From the NCBI GenBank assembly GCA_963728445.1, contig CAVSJO010000006.1, positions 1,426,001 through 1,490,000 of the forward strand: 64,000 bases of DNA, in the 5' to 3' direction. The notes below the pieces were generated by a model. The model was not told the origin of the DNA, searched no databases, and saw only the letters and a program-made list of their open reading frames with translations. Below, in pieces: positions 1 to 7,905 of the stretch. The stretch is from CAVSJO01 sp963728445. Its GTDB lineage: Bacteria > Gemmatimonadota > Gemmatimonadetes > Longimicrobiales > RSA9. The translations under genes and the position numbers were made by a program. Position 1 is the stretch's first letter. Each line of letters starts with the position of its first letter.

Positions 1-127
1 GCGTCGCATGCTGAAGCACGGAATCCGGCTGCCGACATTCGCGCCGGCGCTGGACCTGGCGGACGCGTCCTGCAGCTGCACGTGCGGCGGCGGATGCGGC
101 TCCGGCCGGCGCGAGCCTGCCGCCTGA
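1..127 (+). CDS. 3' end of an unidentified gene with a Cys-rich tail
   Basis: An open frame runs from the window edge (codons in phase from base 2) to TGA at 125-127, two bases before the feoB start, giving the last 41 residues of a protein whose body lies outside the window. The tail is cysteine- and glycine-rich (CSCTCGGGCG), a pattern that could bind metal. Tight spacing to feoB makes it the likely upstream member of the iron operon. No domain is visible, so no function is assigned; an accessory Feo or metal-handling role is only an inference from position and the Cys cluster. Confidence 0.6.
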   Translation, partial: RRMLKHGIRLPTFAPALDLADASCSCTCGGGCGSGRREPAA

Positions 128-129
128 GC

Positions 130-2220
130 ATGGCCGCGACCGACGTGGAGCTGGCGCGGGAGGCGTCGATCGCACCCGCCGCGCCCGAGCCGCGACGCTC
201 CTCCGAGGAGCCGCGCGGAGCGGGACCGGCAGAGCGCGACGGCGCCGCCGCGTGCCACGCGGGCCCGCGCGGCAGGCCGGCCTCCGCGTCCGCGCTGCGC
301 GTCGTTCTCGTGGGCTCTCCGAACGTCGGGAAGAGCGCCCTCTTCAATCGCCTCACCAGCTCGTACGCCACCGTATCGAACTTCCCGGGCACATCGGTGG
401 AGGTGGCCCGGGCGGCTGCAATGCTGCACGGCCGTGAGGCGGAGATCATCGACACGCCCGGCCTCTACTCGCTCCTTCCGTCGACCGAGGAGGAGAAGGT
501 CGCGCAGCGGGTGGTGGTGGCGGGCGCGGCCGACGTGCTGGTCCACGTGGCGGACGCGAAGAACCTGGAGCGTCTGCTGCCGCTGACGCTCCAGCTGGCC
601 GAGCTCGGCCGCCCCCTCGTCCTTGCCCTCAACATGATGGACGAGGCCGATCGGGCGGGCGTGCGCGTCGACGCGCCGGTGCTCGCGCGGCGGCTGGGCA
701 TCCCGGTGGTGAGGGTTGCGGCGGTGACCGGGCGTGGAGTGCCCGAGCTGGTGGACGCCATCCTGGCGGCGGCCTCGGGCACGACGGTGCCGGTCCGCCC
801 CGTGTACGCGAACGGACTGGGCGAGGCCCTGGCAGGCCTCGCCGAGCGTCTGCCCGGGGAGTACGGGTCGGACGCCATGGCGCTGCTGACGCTGGCGCTG
901 CAGGGTGACGAGGTCGCGCGCTCGGCGCTGCATGCGGGCGCGAGCGTCGGGCCCGAAGCCGTCGACGGGGCGCTGGAGGAGGCGAGGGGCTCGCTCGGCG
1001 GACCCGCCGTCTACCGCATCGCGTTCGAGCGCCGCCAGACGGCTGCGGCGCTTCTGCGGGACGCCTACGGCGACGGCCGCCAGGCCGCGCCGCTGCGGGA
1101 CGCGCTCGGGCGTCTTCTGGCGCGGCCCCTGACCGGCTTTCCCGTCCTCTTCCTCGTGCTCTACCTGGGTCTCTACAAGTTCGTCGGCCAGTTCGGCGCC
1201 GGCACGCTGGTGGACTGGATCGAGACGTCGCTTTTCGAGCGGCACATCAACCCGGTTCTCAACGGCGTCTTCGCTCACGTGCCTTGGCAGGCCGTGCGGC
1301 TGCTCTTCGTGGGTGACTACGGAATCCTCACGCTCGGGCTGCGCTACGCGGTGGCCATCATCCTGCCTGTGGTCGGGACGTTCTTCCTGTTCTTCTCCGT
1401 CCTGGAGGATTCCGGCTATTTCCCGCGCCTGGCGCTGCTCGTGGACCGCGGCTTCAAGCGCATCGGTCTTTCCGGTCGCGCCGTGATTCCCATGGTCCTC
1501 GGCTTCGCGTGCGATACGATGGCCACGATGGTCACACGCACGCTGGAGACGAAGCGGGAGCGCGTGCTGGCGACCCTGCTCCTTGCCCTCGCCGTGCCGT
1601 GCTCGGCCCAGCTCGGCGTCATCCTCGCCATCCTGTCCGGCCAGCCCGCGGCCCTCGCGGTCTGGAGCGTCGCACTCCTCGGCACCTTCCTGCTCGTGGG
1701 AGTCCTGACGGCGAAGGTGATGCCGGGCGAGCCCGCGAGCTTCCATATGGAGCTGCCGCCGCTGCGCGTACCCCGCCCCGGCAACGTGCTCCTGAAGACG
1801 TACACACGCATGCACTGGTACTTCGTCGAGGTGCTGCCGCTGTTCCTCTTCGCCAGCGTGCTGCTGTGGGCGGGGGACATGACCGGGCTGCTCCAGGCGG
1901 CGATCCGCGGGCTGAGCCCGGTGGTCGGCCTGCTGGGCCTGCCGCCGGACACGGCCTCGGTCTTCCTGTTCGGCTTCTTCCGCCGCGACTACGGCGCTGC
2001 GGGCCTGTTCGAGCTGCAGCGGCACGGGCTGCTCACCATCGGGCAGCTCACCGTCGCCGCCGTCACCCTGACCCTCTTCGTGCCCTGCGTCGCGCAGTTC
2101 CTGATGATGATCCGGGAGCGCGGCTGGAAGACGGCCGCGGGCATGGTGCTGTTCATCACGCCGTTTGCGTTCGGAACGGGCTGGGCCCTGCACCTCGTGC
2201 TCGGGAGGCTCGGATGGTGA
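130..2220 (+). CDS. feoB: Ferrous iron transporter FeoB
   Basis: Inner-membrane GTP-dependent Fe(II) importer, 696 residues. The N-terminal G domain has GSPNVGKS (G1), DTPG (G3) and NMMD (G4), preceded by an Ala/Pro-rich extension of about 58 residues that is not typical of FeoB. After a helical GDI-like spacer, the membrane core runs from about residue 335 to the end, with conserved stretches such as ETKRERVLATLL and PCSAQLG, where the core Cys lies. I start at ATG 130, directly after the previous stop; an upstream in-frame ATG at 82 would sit inside the previous gene. The gene overlaps the next one by 7 bases, so it is translationally coupled to the zinc-ribbon protein and feoA. The feoB-before-feoA order is the reverse of the E. 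coli arrangement. Confidence 0.95.
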   Translation: MAATDVELAREASIAPAAPEPRRSSEEPRGAGPAERDGAAACHAGPRGRPASASALRVVLVGSPNVGKSALFNRLTSSYATVSNFPGTSVEVARAAAMLHGREAEIIDTPGLYSLLPSTEEEKVAQRVVVAGAADVLVHVADAKNLERLLPLTLQLAELGRPLVLALNMMDEADRAGVRVDAPVLARRLGIPVVRVAAVTGRGVPELVDAILAAASGTTVPVRPVYANGLGEALAGLAERLPGEYGSDAMALLTLALQGDEVARSALHAGASVGPEAVDGALEEARGSLGGPAVYRIAFERRQTAAALLRDAYGDGRQAAPLRDALGRLLARPLTGFPVLFLVLYLGLYKFVGQFGAGTLVDWIETSLFERHINPVLNGVFAHVPWQAVRLLFVGDYGILTLGLRYAVAIILPVVGTFFLFFSVLEDSGYFPRLALLVDRGFKRIGLSGRAVIPMVLGFACDTMATMVTRTLETKRERVLATLLLALAVPCSAQLGVILAILSGQPAALAVWSVALLGTFLLVGVLTAKVMPGEPASFHMELPPLRVPRPGNVLLKTYTRMHWYFVEVLPLFLFASVLLWAGDMTGLLQAAIRGLSPVVGLLGLPPDTASVFLFGFFRRDYGAAGLFELQRHGLLTIGQLTVAAVTLTLFVPCVAQFLMMIRERGWKTAAGMVLFITPFAFGTGWALHLVLGRLGW

Positions 2221-2492
2221 CCTGCGGCTTCTGTGGACGGGAATTCGAGGAGAACCGCGGACAGCCGACGTGCGTCGGCTGCCCTCTGAGCGACGGCTGC
2301 CATTTCCGCCGCTGCCCGCACTGTGGCTACGAGAATCCCGCTTCGCCCGCGTGGGTCGGGCTCCTGAAGCGCTGGCTGGCTGGCGACGACGCGCGACGCG
2401 ACGTCCGGACGAGGCCCGAGGCGGGGCCCGTCGATGGCGACGACGCCGACCCGCGCCGCGCGTCGCGCTTTCAGCTCCGGAGGTCCGCCTGA
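2214..2492 (+). CDS. Small zinc-ribbon protein of the feo operon
   Basis: A 92-residue protein beginning MVTCGFCG, with a CxxC (residues about 4-7), a CVGC plus a further Cys near 20-28, and a CPHCG knuckle near 34-38: enough Cys pairs for one or two zinc or Fe-S sites in the first 45 residues. The C-terminal half is Arg/Asp-rich and looks disordered. ATG 2214 is preceded by GGGAGG with a 5-base spacer and lies inside the end of feoB; the stop overlaps the proposed feoA start. It is sandwiched between the two core iron-uptake genes, so an accessory or FeoC-like role is plausible, but it lacks the winged-helix fold of FeoC and the function is inferred from context only. Confidence 0.8.
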   Translation: MVTCGFCGREFEENRGQPTCVGCPLSDGCHFRRCPHCGYENPASPAWVGLLKRWLAGDDARRDVRTRPEAGPVDGDDADPRRASRFQLRRSA

Positions 2493-2836
2493 CCTCGTTC
2501 GCCGAAGGACTCGTCCGCCGCCTGCGGTCCCTGCACGGCGGCGCCTGGAGGTCGACGTGCGCCGCCGGCGCGCCGGTGCCGTCGGCCGGAGGCTGCGGCG
2601 GACTCGACTGCGACTCCGTGCCCCTGGCCGCGCTGCGGACCGGGCAGCACGGCACCGTCTCCTGCCTGCCCGAGCCGGAGAGTCGCGAAGCCCGGAAGCT
2701 CGTCGCGCTGGGCGTCCTGCCCGGCGTACAGCTCCGGATGATGCAGCGCTACCCGGGCTACGTGTTCCGCATGGGTCACTCCGAGTTCGCCATCGACGCC
2801 GCAATGGCGGACCACATCCGCGTATTTCCAGAATAG
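2489..2836 (+). CDS. feoA: FeoA-domain protein (ferrous iron transport accessory), probable CTG start
   Basis: FeoA is a small SH3-like cytosolic partner of FeoB. The C-terminal 75 residues carry the FeoA pattern: PLAALRTGQHGTV, then KLVALGVLPG, then a beta-rich end finishing with IDAAMADHIRVFP. No ATG, GTG or TTG lies upstream in frame before the end of the previous gene. CTG 2489 sits 5 bases after GGAGG (2479-2483) and overlaps the previous stop as CTGA, the same geometry as the ATG of the zinc-ribbon gene, so I take it as the start (115 residues). Internal GTG codons would shorten the N-terminal extension but lack a good ribosome site. The N-terminal 40 residues contain several Cys and are extra relative to minimal FeoA. 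Confidence 0.8.
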   Translation: MTSFAEGLVRRLRSLHGGAWRSTCAAGAPVPSAGGCGGLDCDSVPLAALRTGQHGTVSCLPEPESREARKLVALGVLPGVQLRMMQRYPGYVFRMGHSEFAIDAAMADHIRVFPE

Positions 2837-2987
2837 CCTTCCTCGTACTCACCGAGCGGCGATGGCCGGGCCGGCCCGTGGGGTCGGTCCGGCTTCCTTC
2901 CCTGGCTGCGGCGCCGGACGTATGCTCTTCGGAAGGCGTATGCGTTTCGGATTCCGTCACCTCCGTCCACTCCCGCGGGAAAGGCCG

Positions 2988-3545
2988 ATGCGGAGCAGCC
3001 TCGTGCGGAAGCAGGTGGGTTCGGCGAGCGACGTCCCGGTGCTCGGGGTGGCGGCGTGTGTGGGTATCCTGGCGCTCGTCGGCTGCGCGTCGGGCGGACG
3101 CCGACCCGCCGACCTTCGCCCGGCGCCGACGCCATCGGCGGGCCCCATCGTTTTCGAGGCGGGCAATGGGCCCGACCTGCCGCCCGTGCCGGATCTGCTG
3201 GGCGAGCCCGTCGACGTGTCCGCCGTGGAAGAGCCTGCACTCGACGTACTGACCGGACGGGCGAGCTACTACGCCGAGTCTCTGGCGGGCAACCTCACGG
3301 CGAGCGGCGAACCGTACGAGCCGGACTCCCTCGTCGCGGCCCACCGGGATCTCCCGTTCGGCACCCGCATCCGCGTCACCAACCTCCGGAATGGCCGGTC
3401 GGTCCAGCTCCGCGTGATCGACAGGGGTCCCTTCGTGGACGGTCGGGTCCTGGACGTATCCCGGCGTGCCGCGGAGCTGCTCGGATTCGTGAAGCGAGGG
3501 CTGACGCGGGTACGGATCGAGGTGCTTCGGTACGGGCCCGGGTAG
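2988..3545 (+). CDS. rlpA: RlpA-like septal ring lipoprotein (double-psi beta-barrel)
   Basis: About 185 residues. The N-terminus has a basic stretch, a hydrophobic helix and the lipobox LVGC (about residues 26-29), so it should be lipidated. Residues 85-180 form the double-psi beta-barrel of RlpA: ASYYAESLAGNLTASGE, AAHRDLPFGT, then the catalytic-type DRGPF and GRVLDVSRRAAELLG. In RlpA the barrel acts as a lytic transglycosylase on peptidoglycan lacking stem peptides; the key Asp and the AAH histidine are both present. There is no C-terminal SPOR domain, so it is the short form. ATG 2940 with a GGAAGG upstream is a possible earlier start but gives an overlong signal peptide; I prefer ATG 2988. 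Convergent with the next gene. Confidence 0.9.
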   Translation: MRSSLVRKQVGSASDVPVLGVAACVGILALVGCASGGRRPADLRPAPTPSAGPIVFEAGNGPDLPPVPDLLGEPVDVSAVEEPALDVLTGRASYYAESLAGNLTASGEPYEPDSLVAAHRDLPFGTRIRVTNLRNGRSVQLRVIDRGPFVDGRVLDVSRRAAELLGFVKRGLTRVRIEVLRYGPG

Positions 3546-3550
3546 CGAAA

Positions 3551-3570
3551 CGCGCCCGGCTCAGGGCGCG
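3551..3570. terminator. Short hairpin between convergent genes
   Basis: A 7-bp perfect stem (cgcgccc / gggcgcg) with a 6-base loop lies just after the RlpA stop and overlaps the stop codon of the opposing gene. It lacks a clear T-run on either side, so it would be at best a weak bidirectional terminator. Confidence 0.4.
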
Positions 3571-4016
3571 CCCGCGCCTCCGCCCACGGACTCGTCCGGC
3601 TCGTCCGGCGTCCACGGCGGCAGCTCGCCCGCCGGCGGGCGGGGTCCTTCGTCGCCCGATGCCGAGCGATCCTCCGCCCGCTGGGCGCGAGCCTCCATCT
3701 CCCGCCGCAGGTCGTCGATCTTCGCCTGAATCCTCTGGAGCAGGCGGTCCATCCGGGGCTGGACGTCGGTCAGGAAGCGGTCCCACTTCGGGCGCACGTC
3801 CTTCATGGCCTCGCTCACCTTCGGCTGGACCTCCTTCATGGCGGCGTCGACCCGTGCCTCCATCTCGTCCAGCGCGCGCCGCACCTTCGGACGCAGCTCG
3901 TCGACGGCCGCGTCGAGCTTCGCCTCCAGTTCGCGGAGGGGGTCGCGTCGGCTGCGGGCGTCTTCGTCAATCGGCTCGGATCCCTCGTCGGGAGTGCCGG
4001 TCGTGGTCTCGGTCAT
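3561..4016 (-). CDS. Predicted coiled-coil protein, function unknown
   Basis: 151 residues, acidic at both ends, with a central helical region (about residues 28-108) made of repeated segments of the type ELRPKVRRALDEME / EVQPKVSEAMKDV / DVQPRMDRLLQRI. The spacing of the xxPK motifs is close to 22 residues (two 11-residue turns), like amphipathic apolipoprotein or group-3-LEA-type helices, suggesting surface binding or a long coiled coil. No signal peptide. The start is supported by AAGGAAGGG just before the ATG. It may be the last gene after the ggp operon (gap 141 bases) or a separate unit. I do not recognise a named family. Confidence 0.7.
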   Translation of the reverse strand: MTETTTGTPDEGSEPIDEDARSRRDPLRELEAKLDAAVDELRPKVRRALDEMEARVDAAMKEVQPKVSEAMKDVRPKWDRFLTDVQPRMDRLLQRIQAKIDDLRREMEARAQRAEDRSASGDEGPRPPAGELPPWTPDEPDESVGGGAGAP

Positions 4017-4157
4017 GACCCTTCCTTTGTCTCAGGGGAGCGTCCAAGATCCCTACGGGCGGCGGTACCCGGAGGTTTCGGGTCGCCGGGATCCCTGCAC
4101 GGAAGTCCCGTGCCCGATCCTGTCGCTGCACGCAGACCGTGGCCGTCGCCGTGCGCC

Positions 4158-5639
4158 TCAGACCGCTGAGCGGACGGCCTGCCCGGCCCGCTCCGCGTCC
4201 TGGAAGAAGGACTGCGCCCATTTCTTCACGTCGTAGGAGAGCACGCGGTCGCGCAGCTTGAGCATGCGGGCGGTGCGCTCGGCGTCGGGCAGGGCCAGGG
4301 CCTCGTCCAGGGCGCGGTCCATGTCGTCGGGGGAGTAGGGATTCGTCAGCACGACGCCGTCGAGCTCGGCGGCGGCGCCGGCGAACTCGGACAGGATGAC
4401 GACGCCGGTCCCGCCGATTCGGGACGCGATGTACTCCTTGGCGACGAGGTTGAGCCCGTCACGCAGCGGCGTGACCCAGACGATGTCGGCCGCGAGGTAG
4501 AACGCGACCAGGTCGGGCCGGTCGAAGGAGCCGTAGAAGTGCATGACCGGCTGCCACTCGAGCGTGCCGTACTGCCCGTTGATGCGGCCGACCGCCTCCT
4601 CGACCACCCGGCGCATCTCCTGGAACTCCTCCATGCCCGTCCGTGTCGGCACGGCGATCTGGATGAACGACACCTTGCCGTGCCGCTCGGGATGCGCCTC
4701 GAGGTAGCGCTCGAAGCACTCGAGGCGCTCGATGACGCCCTTGACGTAGTCCAGACGCTCGGCGGACAGGATGACGGTCTCGGCGCCGGTCCGCTCGCAG
4801 ATCGTCTCCGCGCGCTCGCGTGTCTCGGGCATCTGCGCGGTGCGGGCAAAGTACTCCACGTCCACACCGACCGGGTACACGCCGAGGGCCACCGATCGAT
4901 CGCCGTAGCGCAGCAACAGCGGGTAGCGGCTTACCGCCACGGCCGGGCCGGTGCCGATCAGGTCCGTCCCTGCCACGGACGTGGGCATCGCGTCCATGAA
5001 CCGCTCGGCCGTGTTGGCGAAATTCAAGGCGTAGGACGGGATGTGGAAGCCGATCAGGTCGAGGTGCAGCAGCCCGTCCAGCAGCTCCCGGCGCCACGGG
5101 ATGACCGCGAACACGTCCGGCGGCGGGAAGGTGGTGTGCAGGAAGAGCGCGATGGTCAGGTCCGGCCGTCGCTCCTTGATGATCCGCGGCGCGAGCATGA
5201 GGTGGAAGTCGTTGACCCAGACCAGCGCCCCCGGCGCCGCCTCCTCGATGGTCGCCTCGGCGAACGCGTGGTTCACGCGCACGTACGTCTCCCACGCCTC
5301 CTGCGTAAAGCGGGCCCGGTCCAGCAGCGAGAAGAGGACGGGCCAGAGCGCCGTGGACGTGAAGTCGTAGTAGAAGCGCCGCGCCTCGTCCGGGTCGAGG
5401 GGAATGCGGCGGACGGTGTAGCCGTCCTGCGCATCCGCGTCCGGGACCGTGATTCGCTCGGGGAACTCTCCGCCTGCCGACGTCTCCTTCCAGGCGATCC
5501 ACGTCCCATGCCGCTGGCGCATTACCGAGTCGAGCGTGGTAAACACGCCATTCGTCTTCCGCCGGAGCGCCGGCCCGTCGTCGGTCCGGACCTCGCGGTA
5601 CGGCTCGCGATGAGAGAGCACGATGAAGTCGCTCGCCAT
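4158..5639 (-). CDS. ggpS: GT20 glycosyltransferase, probable glucosylglycerol-phosphate synthase
   Basis: 493 residues, GT-B fold of the OtsA family (PF00982). OtsA makes trehalose-6-phosphate; GgpS uses ADP-glucose and glycerol-3-phosphate. Details favour GgpS: the N-terminus has HREPYREVR followed by KTNGVFTTL and TWIAWKE where OtsA has SNRLP and a GGL loop, and the donor-site region reads TPLRDGLNLVAKEYI (OtsA normally has DGMNLVAKE) with RINGQYGTLEWQPV upstream. ERLDYVKG is the conserved donor-binding Lys/Arg region. These similarities are recalled from known cyanobacterial GgpS, not searched. AGGAGG lies 6 bases before the ATG. It is the last gene of a coupled operon with a HAD phosphatase 11 bases upstream, fitting the two-step synthase/phosphatase pathway. 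Ordinary OtsA remains the alternative. Confidence 0.8.
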   Translation of the reverse strand: MASDFIVLSHREPYREVRTDDGPALRRKTNGVFTTLDSVMRQRHGTWIAWKETSAGGEFPERITVPDADAQDGYTVRRIPLDPDEARRFYYDFTSTALWPVLFSLLDRARFTQEAWETYVRVNHAFAEATIEEAAPGALVWVNDFHLMLAPRIIKERRPDLTIALFLHTTFPPPDVFAVIPWRRELLDGLLHLDLIGFHIPSYALNFANTAERFMDAMPTSVAGTDLIGTGPAVAVSRYPLLLRYGDRSVALGVYPVGVDVEYFARTAQMPETRERAETICERTGAETVILSAERLDYVKGVIERLECFERYLEAHPERHGKVSFIQIAVPTRTGMEEFQEMRRVVEEAVGRINGQYGTLEWQPVMHFYGSFDRPDLVAFYLAADIVWVTPLRDGLNLVAKEYIASRIGGTGVVILSEFAGAAAELDGVVLTNPYSPDDMDRALDEALALPDAERTARMLKLRDRVLSYDVKKWAQSFFQDAERAGQAVRSAV

Positions 5640-5650
5640 GTCCGCCTCCT

Positions 5651-6505
5651 CTATCCCGTTCCGGTGTCGGTTCCCGGTCCCTCGCCCCGCGGCGTCGCCA
5701 GCACACCGATCGACGTCAGGCCTTCCACGATGCCCGCCGCGCCTTCCCCGGCCGCGACGTAGACCGCCGGCATCCGGCGCACCCGCTCTCGCAGCGCCGG
5801 CTCACAGTTGCCGACGACGATCCCCCGCATGCCCGTCTCGAACAGCGCCAGGTCGTTCAGCGAGTCGCCGGCGACCACACACGTGTCCCGCTCGGCGCCC
5901 AGCCACTCGAGCACGCGGAGCAGCGTCGTGCCCTTGTTCACGCCGCCGGGCAGCACGTCCAGATAGACGTTCGCCGAGACGAGGACGTCCACGCCGAGCC
6001 CCTCGAGCCGTGAACGGACCTCGTCGCCAACGGCCTCCGCGCGCCTCGCCGCGTCCGGCGCGAGGGACGGGTCGTCCGCCGCACGCGCGCCGAACGCTGC
6101 GCCGTCGCTCCGAAGGGCCCGGTTCTCCACGATCCAGAACGACAGCCGCCGCGGTGCCTCGACCTCCTGCTCGTCGATGCCATCGACGCCGGCGAGGCGC
6201 TCGCGCACCGCGTCGGCGCCGGGCCAGCGTCGCTCCAGGGCGCGCTCGACGGCGTCGACGCGCTCCGGCCCCAGCCCCCGCAGCACGGACGTGCCCACGT
6301 CGCCGATCAGGACGTCCGGCTCGGGCAGCGCCGTGTCCCGGACGAGCTCCGCCGCTGCTGCGGGCGTTCGCCCGGTCACGTAGACGAGCCGCGCCGACGG
6401 GTGCGCGGCCAGCCGCGCCTGCAGCTCTCGCCGTGCGGCCGGCGTCCCGCCGGCGAACGTGCCGTCGAGGTCCGTCGCCAGGACCAGCGGGGCCGGATCG
6501 CTCAT
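5651..6505 (-). CDS. HAD phosphatase of the sucrose-phosphatase type, probable glucosylglycerol-phosphate phosphatase
   Basis: 284 residues. HAD motif I is ATDLDGTF (residues 10-17), motif II TGR near 45, a conserved Lys in GVNKGTTLL near 197 and motif IV GDSLNDLALFE near 220. The IGDVGT and RLSFW segments and VYLDVLP are typical of the sucrose-6-phosphate phosphatase-like HAD IIB group (S6PP), the type fused to GgpS in some Pseudomonas proteins, and less like OtsB. It should remove phosphate from the sugar-phosphate made by the adjacent GT20 enzyme. Its ATG overlaps the stop of the Gfo/Idh gene (ATGA), and the GT20 gene follows 11 bases downstream. Substrate is inferred from the neighbour; trehalose-6-phosphate is the alternative. 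Confidence 0.82.
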   Translation of the reverse strand: MSDPAPLVLATDLDGTFAGGTPAARRELQARLAAHPSARLVYVTGRTPAAAAELVRDTALPEPDVLIGDVGTSVLRGLGPERVDAVERALERRWPGADAVRERLAGVDGIDEQEVEAPRRLSFWIVENRALRSDGAAFGARAADDPSLAPDAARRAEAVGDEVRSRLEGLGVDVLVSANVYLDVLPGGVNKGTTLLRVLEWLGAERDTCVVAGDSLNDLALFETGMRGIVVGNCEPALRERVRRMPAVYVAAGEGAAGIVEGLTSIGVLATPRGEGPGTDTGTG

Positions 6506-7905
6506 CCGCGGGGTGCCTCCCGCCGGTCGCCCGGGCCGCCCACGGCGACGCCCTCGAACACGGCAGGCACCGGGAGAGGCTCACCGCCGTTCAGCCTCGA
6601 TTCGTCGGCCAGGAAGGCGAGGACGTGGCTCGTGAGGGAGCTCTCCAGGGATGTCATGATCTCCCCGTGCGACCCCTCGGCCAGGTGCTCGTGCAGCGCC
6701 CGGAGCAGCGCGAGGTCGCCGCCGCCGTGGTGGTCGTCCGGCGTCGGCAGTGGGACGACCTCGCTCTGCAGCACGTCCATCCGGCCGGTGAAGGGGGAGA
6801 GGGTCAGCTCGCCGCGGTGCAGGTCGCCCGTGAGCTCGGCCTGGTCCATGAGCACCGTGATCTTCCGCGTGTTGTCCGCTGTGTGGGCGTACAGCCCGAA
6901 CGTGGCGTGGACGCCCGACGCGAACTGCAGGACCACGTTCTGGTTGTCGCACACGTCGTTGTCGCACTTCCACACGCAGCGCCCGTACTGCCCCTCCTCG
7001 ATGGCCGCTCGCCGTGCCTCGCGCGTGTCCGGCACCGGCGAGACGACGTCGTAGGGCCAGCCCGGCCGGTCGTGCACGTAGAACCCGGTGGCGCTGTACA
7101 GGCAGGTGTCCTGGAGCGGGCAGTCGACGCACCGGTCCGCAGCCTGAGCCGGCGCGTGCTCCGGCCGGAAGTACGCCAGCGAGCCGCGGGAGCTCACGGC
7201 GGCGACGGGGTCGTCCACGAGCCACGCCAGGAGGTCCAGGTCATGGGAGCTCTTCGTCAGGATGATCGGGGCGCTCGTTTCGCGCCGGCGCCAGTTCCCG
7301 CGCACGTAGCTGTGGGCGAAGTGCCAGTGCCCGACGTTCTCCGTGAGCTGGATGTTGCGCACCGCGCCGTACTCGCCCGAGCGGATCACGTCCCGGATCG
7401 TGCGGAAGAAGGGCGAGTAGCGGAGCACGTGGGCCACGAAGATCCGGTTGCCGTGCGTCTTCTGCACGTCCAGCAGCGCCAGGCAGTCGGGAAGGGAGGT
7501 GGCGATCGGCTTCTCCAGCAGCACGTCGTACCCGGCGCGGGAGACGGCGGCGCAGAGCGCGTAGTGCGTCGGGTCCGGCGTGCAGATGAAGGCGACGTCG
7601 CCGATCCGCCCCGCCTCCAGCAATTCCTCCGTCGACGCGAACGCCCGTTCCTCGGGCAGCCCCCGTCGCTCCCGGAACGCCTGCCGGCGCGCGTCGTCCG
7701 GCTCCACCACGGCCGCCAGCTCCCACCCCGTCTCGCGCGTGGTCATCAGCTCCGCGAAGACGCGGTTGCCGCGAGCGCCGGCGCCGATGATCACCGCGCG
7801 GTGGTTCGGCCCCCGCGCCTGCCACGCGCCGGCCTCCGCCTCGTATCCCCGACGCACCGGGTGCCTGCCGCCCTCGCCTTCCTCGACCCCCGCCCTGCTC
7901 GTCAT
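6502..7905 (-). CDS. Gfo/Idh/MocA family oxidoreductase with Cys-rich insert
   Basis: 467 residues. NAD(P)-binding Rossmann fold begins at about residue 36 (AVIIGAGARGNRVFAEL); the family EKP motif is LLEKPIATS near 128 and the catalytic-type histidine region is SSHDLDLLAWL near 225. A middle insert carries CVDCPLQDTC and, 50 residues later, CVWKCDNDVC, a Cys pattern found in a subgroup of this family; it may hold a structural metal. The family oxidises or epimerises sugars and cyclitols. The start overlaps the symporter stop as ATGA and has AGGAGA upstream; the stop overlaps the HAD phosphatase start. In this operon it probably acts on an imported or stored polyol or sugar, but the substrate cannot be read from sequence. 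Confidence 0.9.
   Translation of the reverse strand: MTSRAGVEEGEGGRHPVRRGYEAEAGAWQARGPNHRAVIIGAGARGNRVFAELMTTRETGWELAAVVEPDDARRQAFRERRGLPEERAFASTEELLEAGRIGDVAFICTPDPTHYALCAAVSRAGYDVLLEKPIATSLPDCLALLDVQKTHGNRIFVAHVLRYSPFFRTIRDVIRSGEYGAVRNIQLTENVGHWHFAHSYVRGNWRRRETSAPIILTKSSHDLDLLAWLVDDPVAAVSSRGSLAYFRPEHAPAQAADRCVDCPLQDTCLYSATGFYVHDRPGWPYDVVSPVPDTREARRAAIEEGQYGRCVWKCDNDVCDNQNVVLQFASGVHATFGLYAHTADNTRKITVLMDQAELTGDLHRGELTLSPFTGRMDVLQSEVVPLPTPDDHHGGGDLALLRALHEHLAEGSHGEIMTSLESSLTSHVLAFLADESRLNGGEPLPVPAVFEGVAVGGPGDRREAPRG

Noticed and set aside
4158..6505. Simple OtsA/OtsB trehalose pathway
   Set aside because: Motifs in the GT20 protein and phosphatase fit the glucosylglycerol-phosphate type better, although OtsA is kept as an alternative in the entry.
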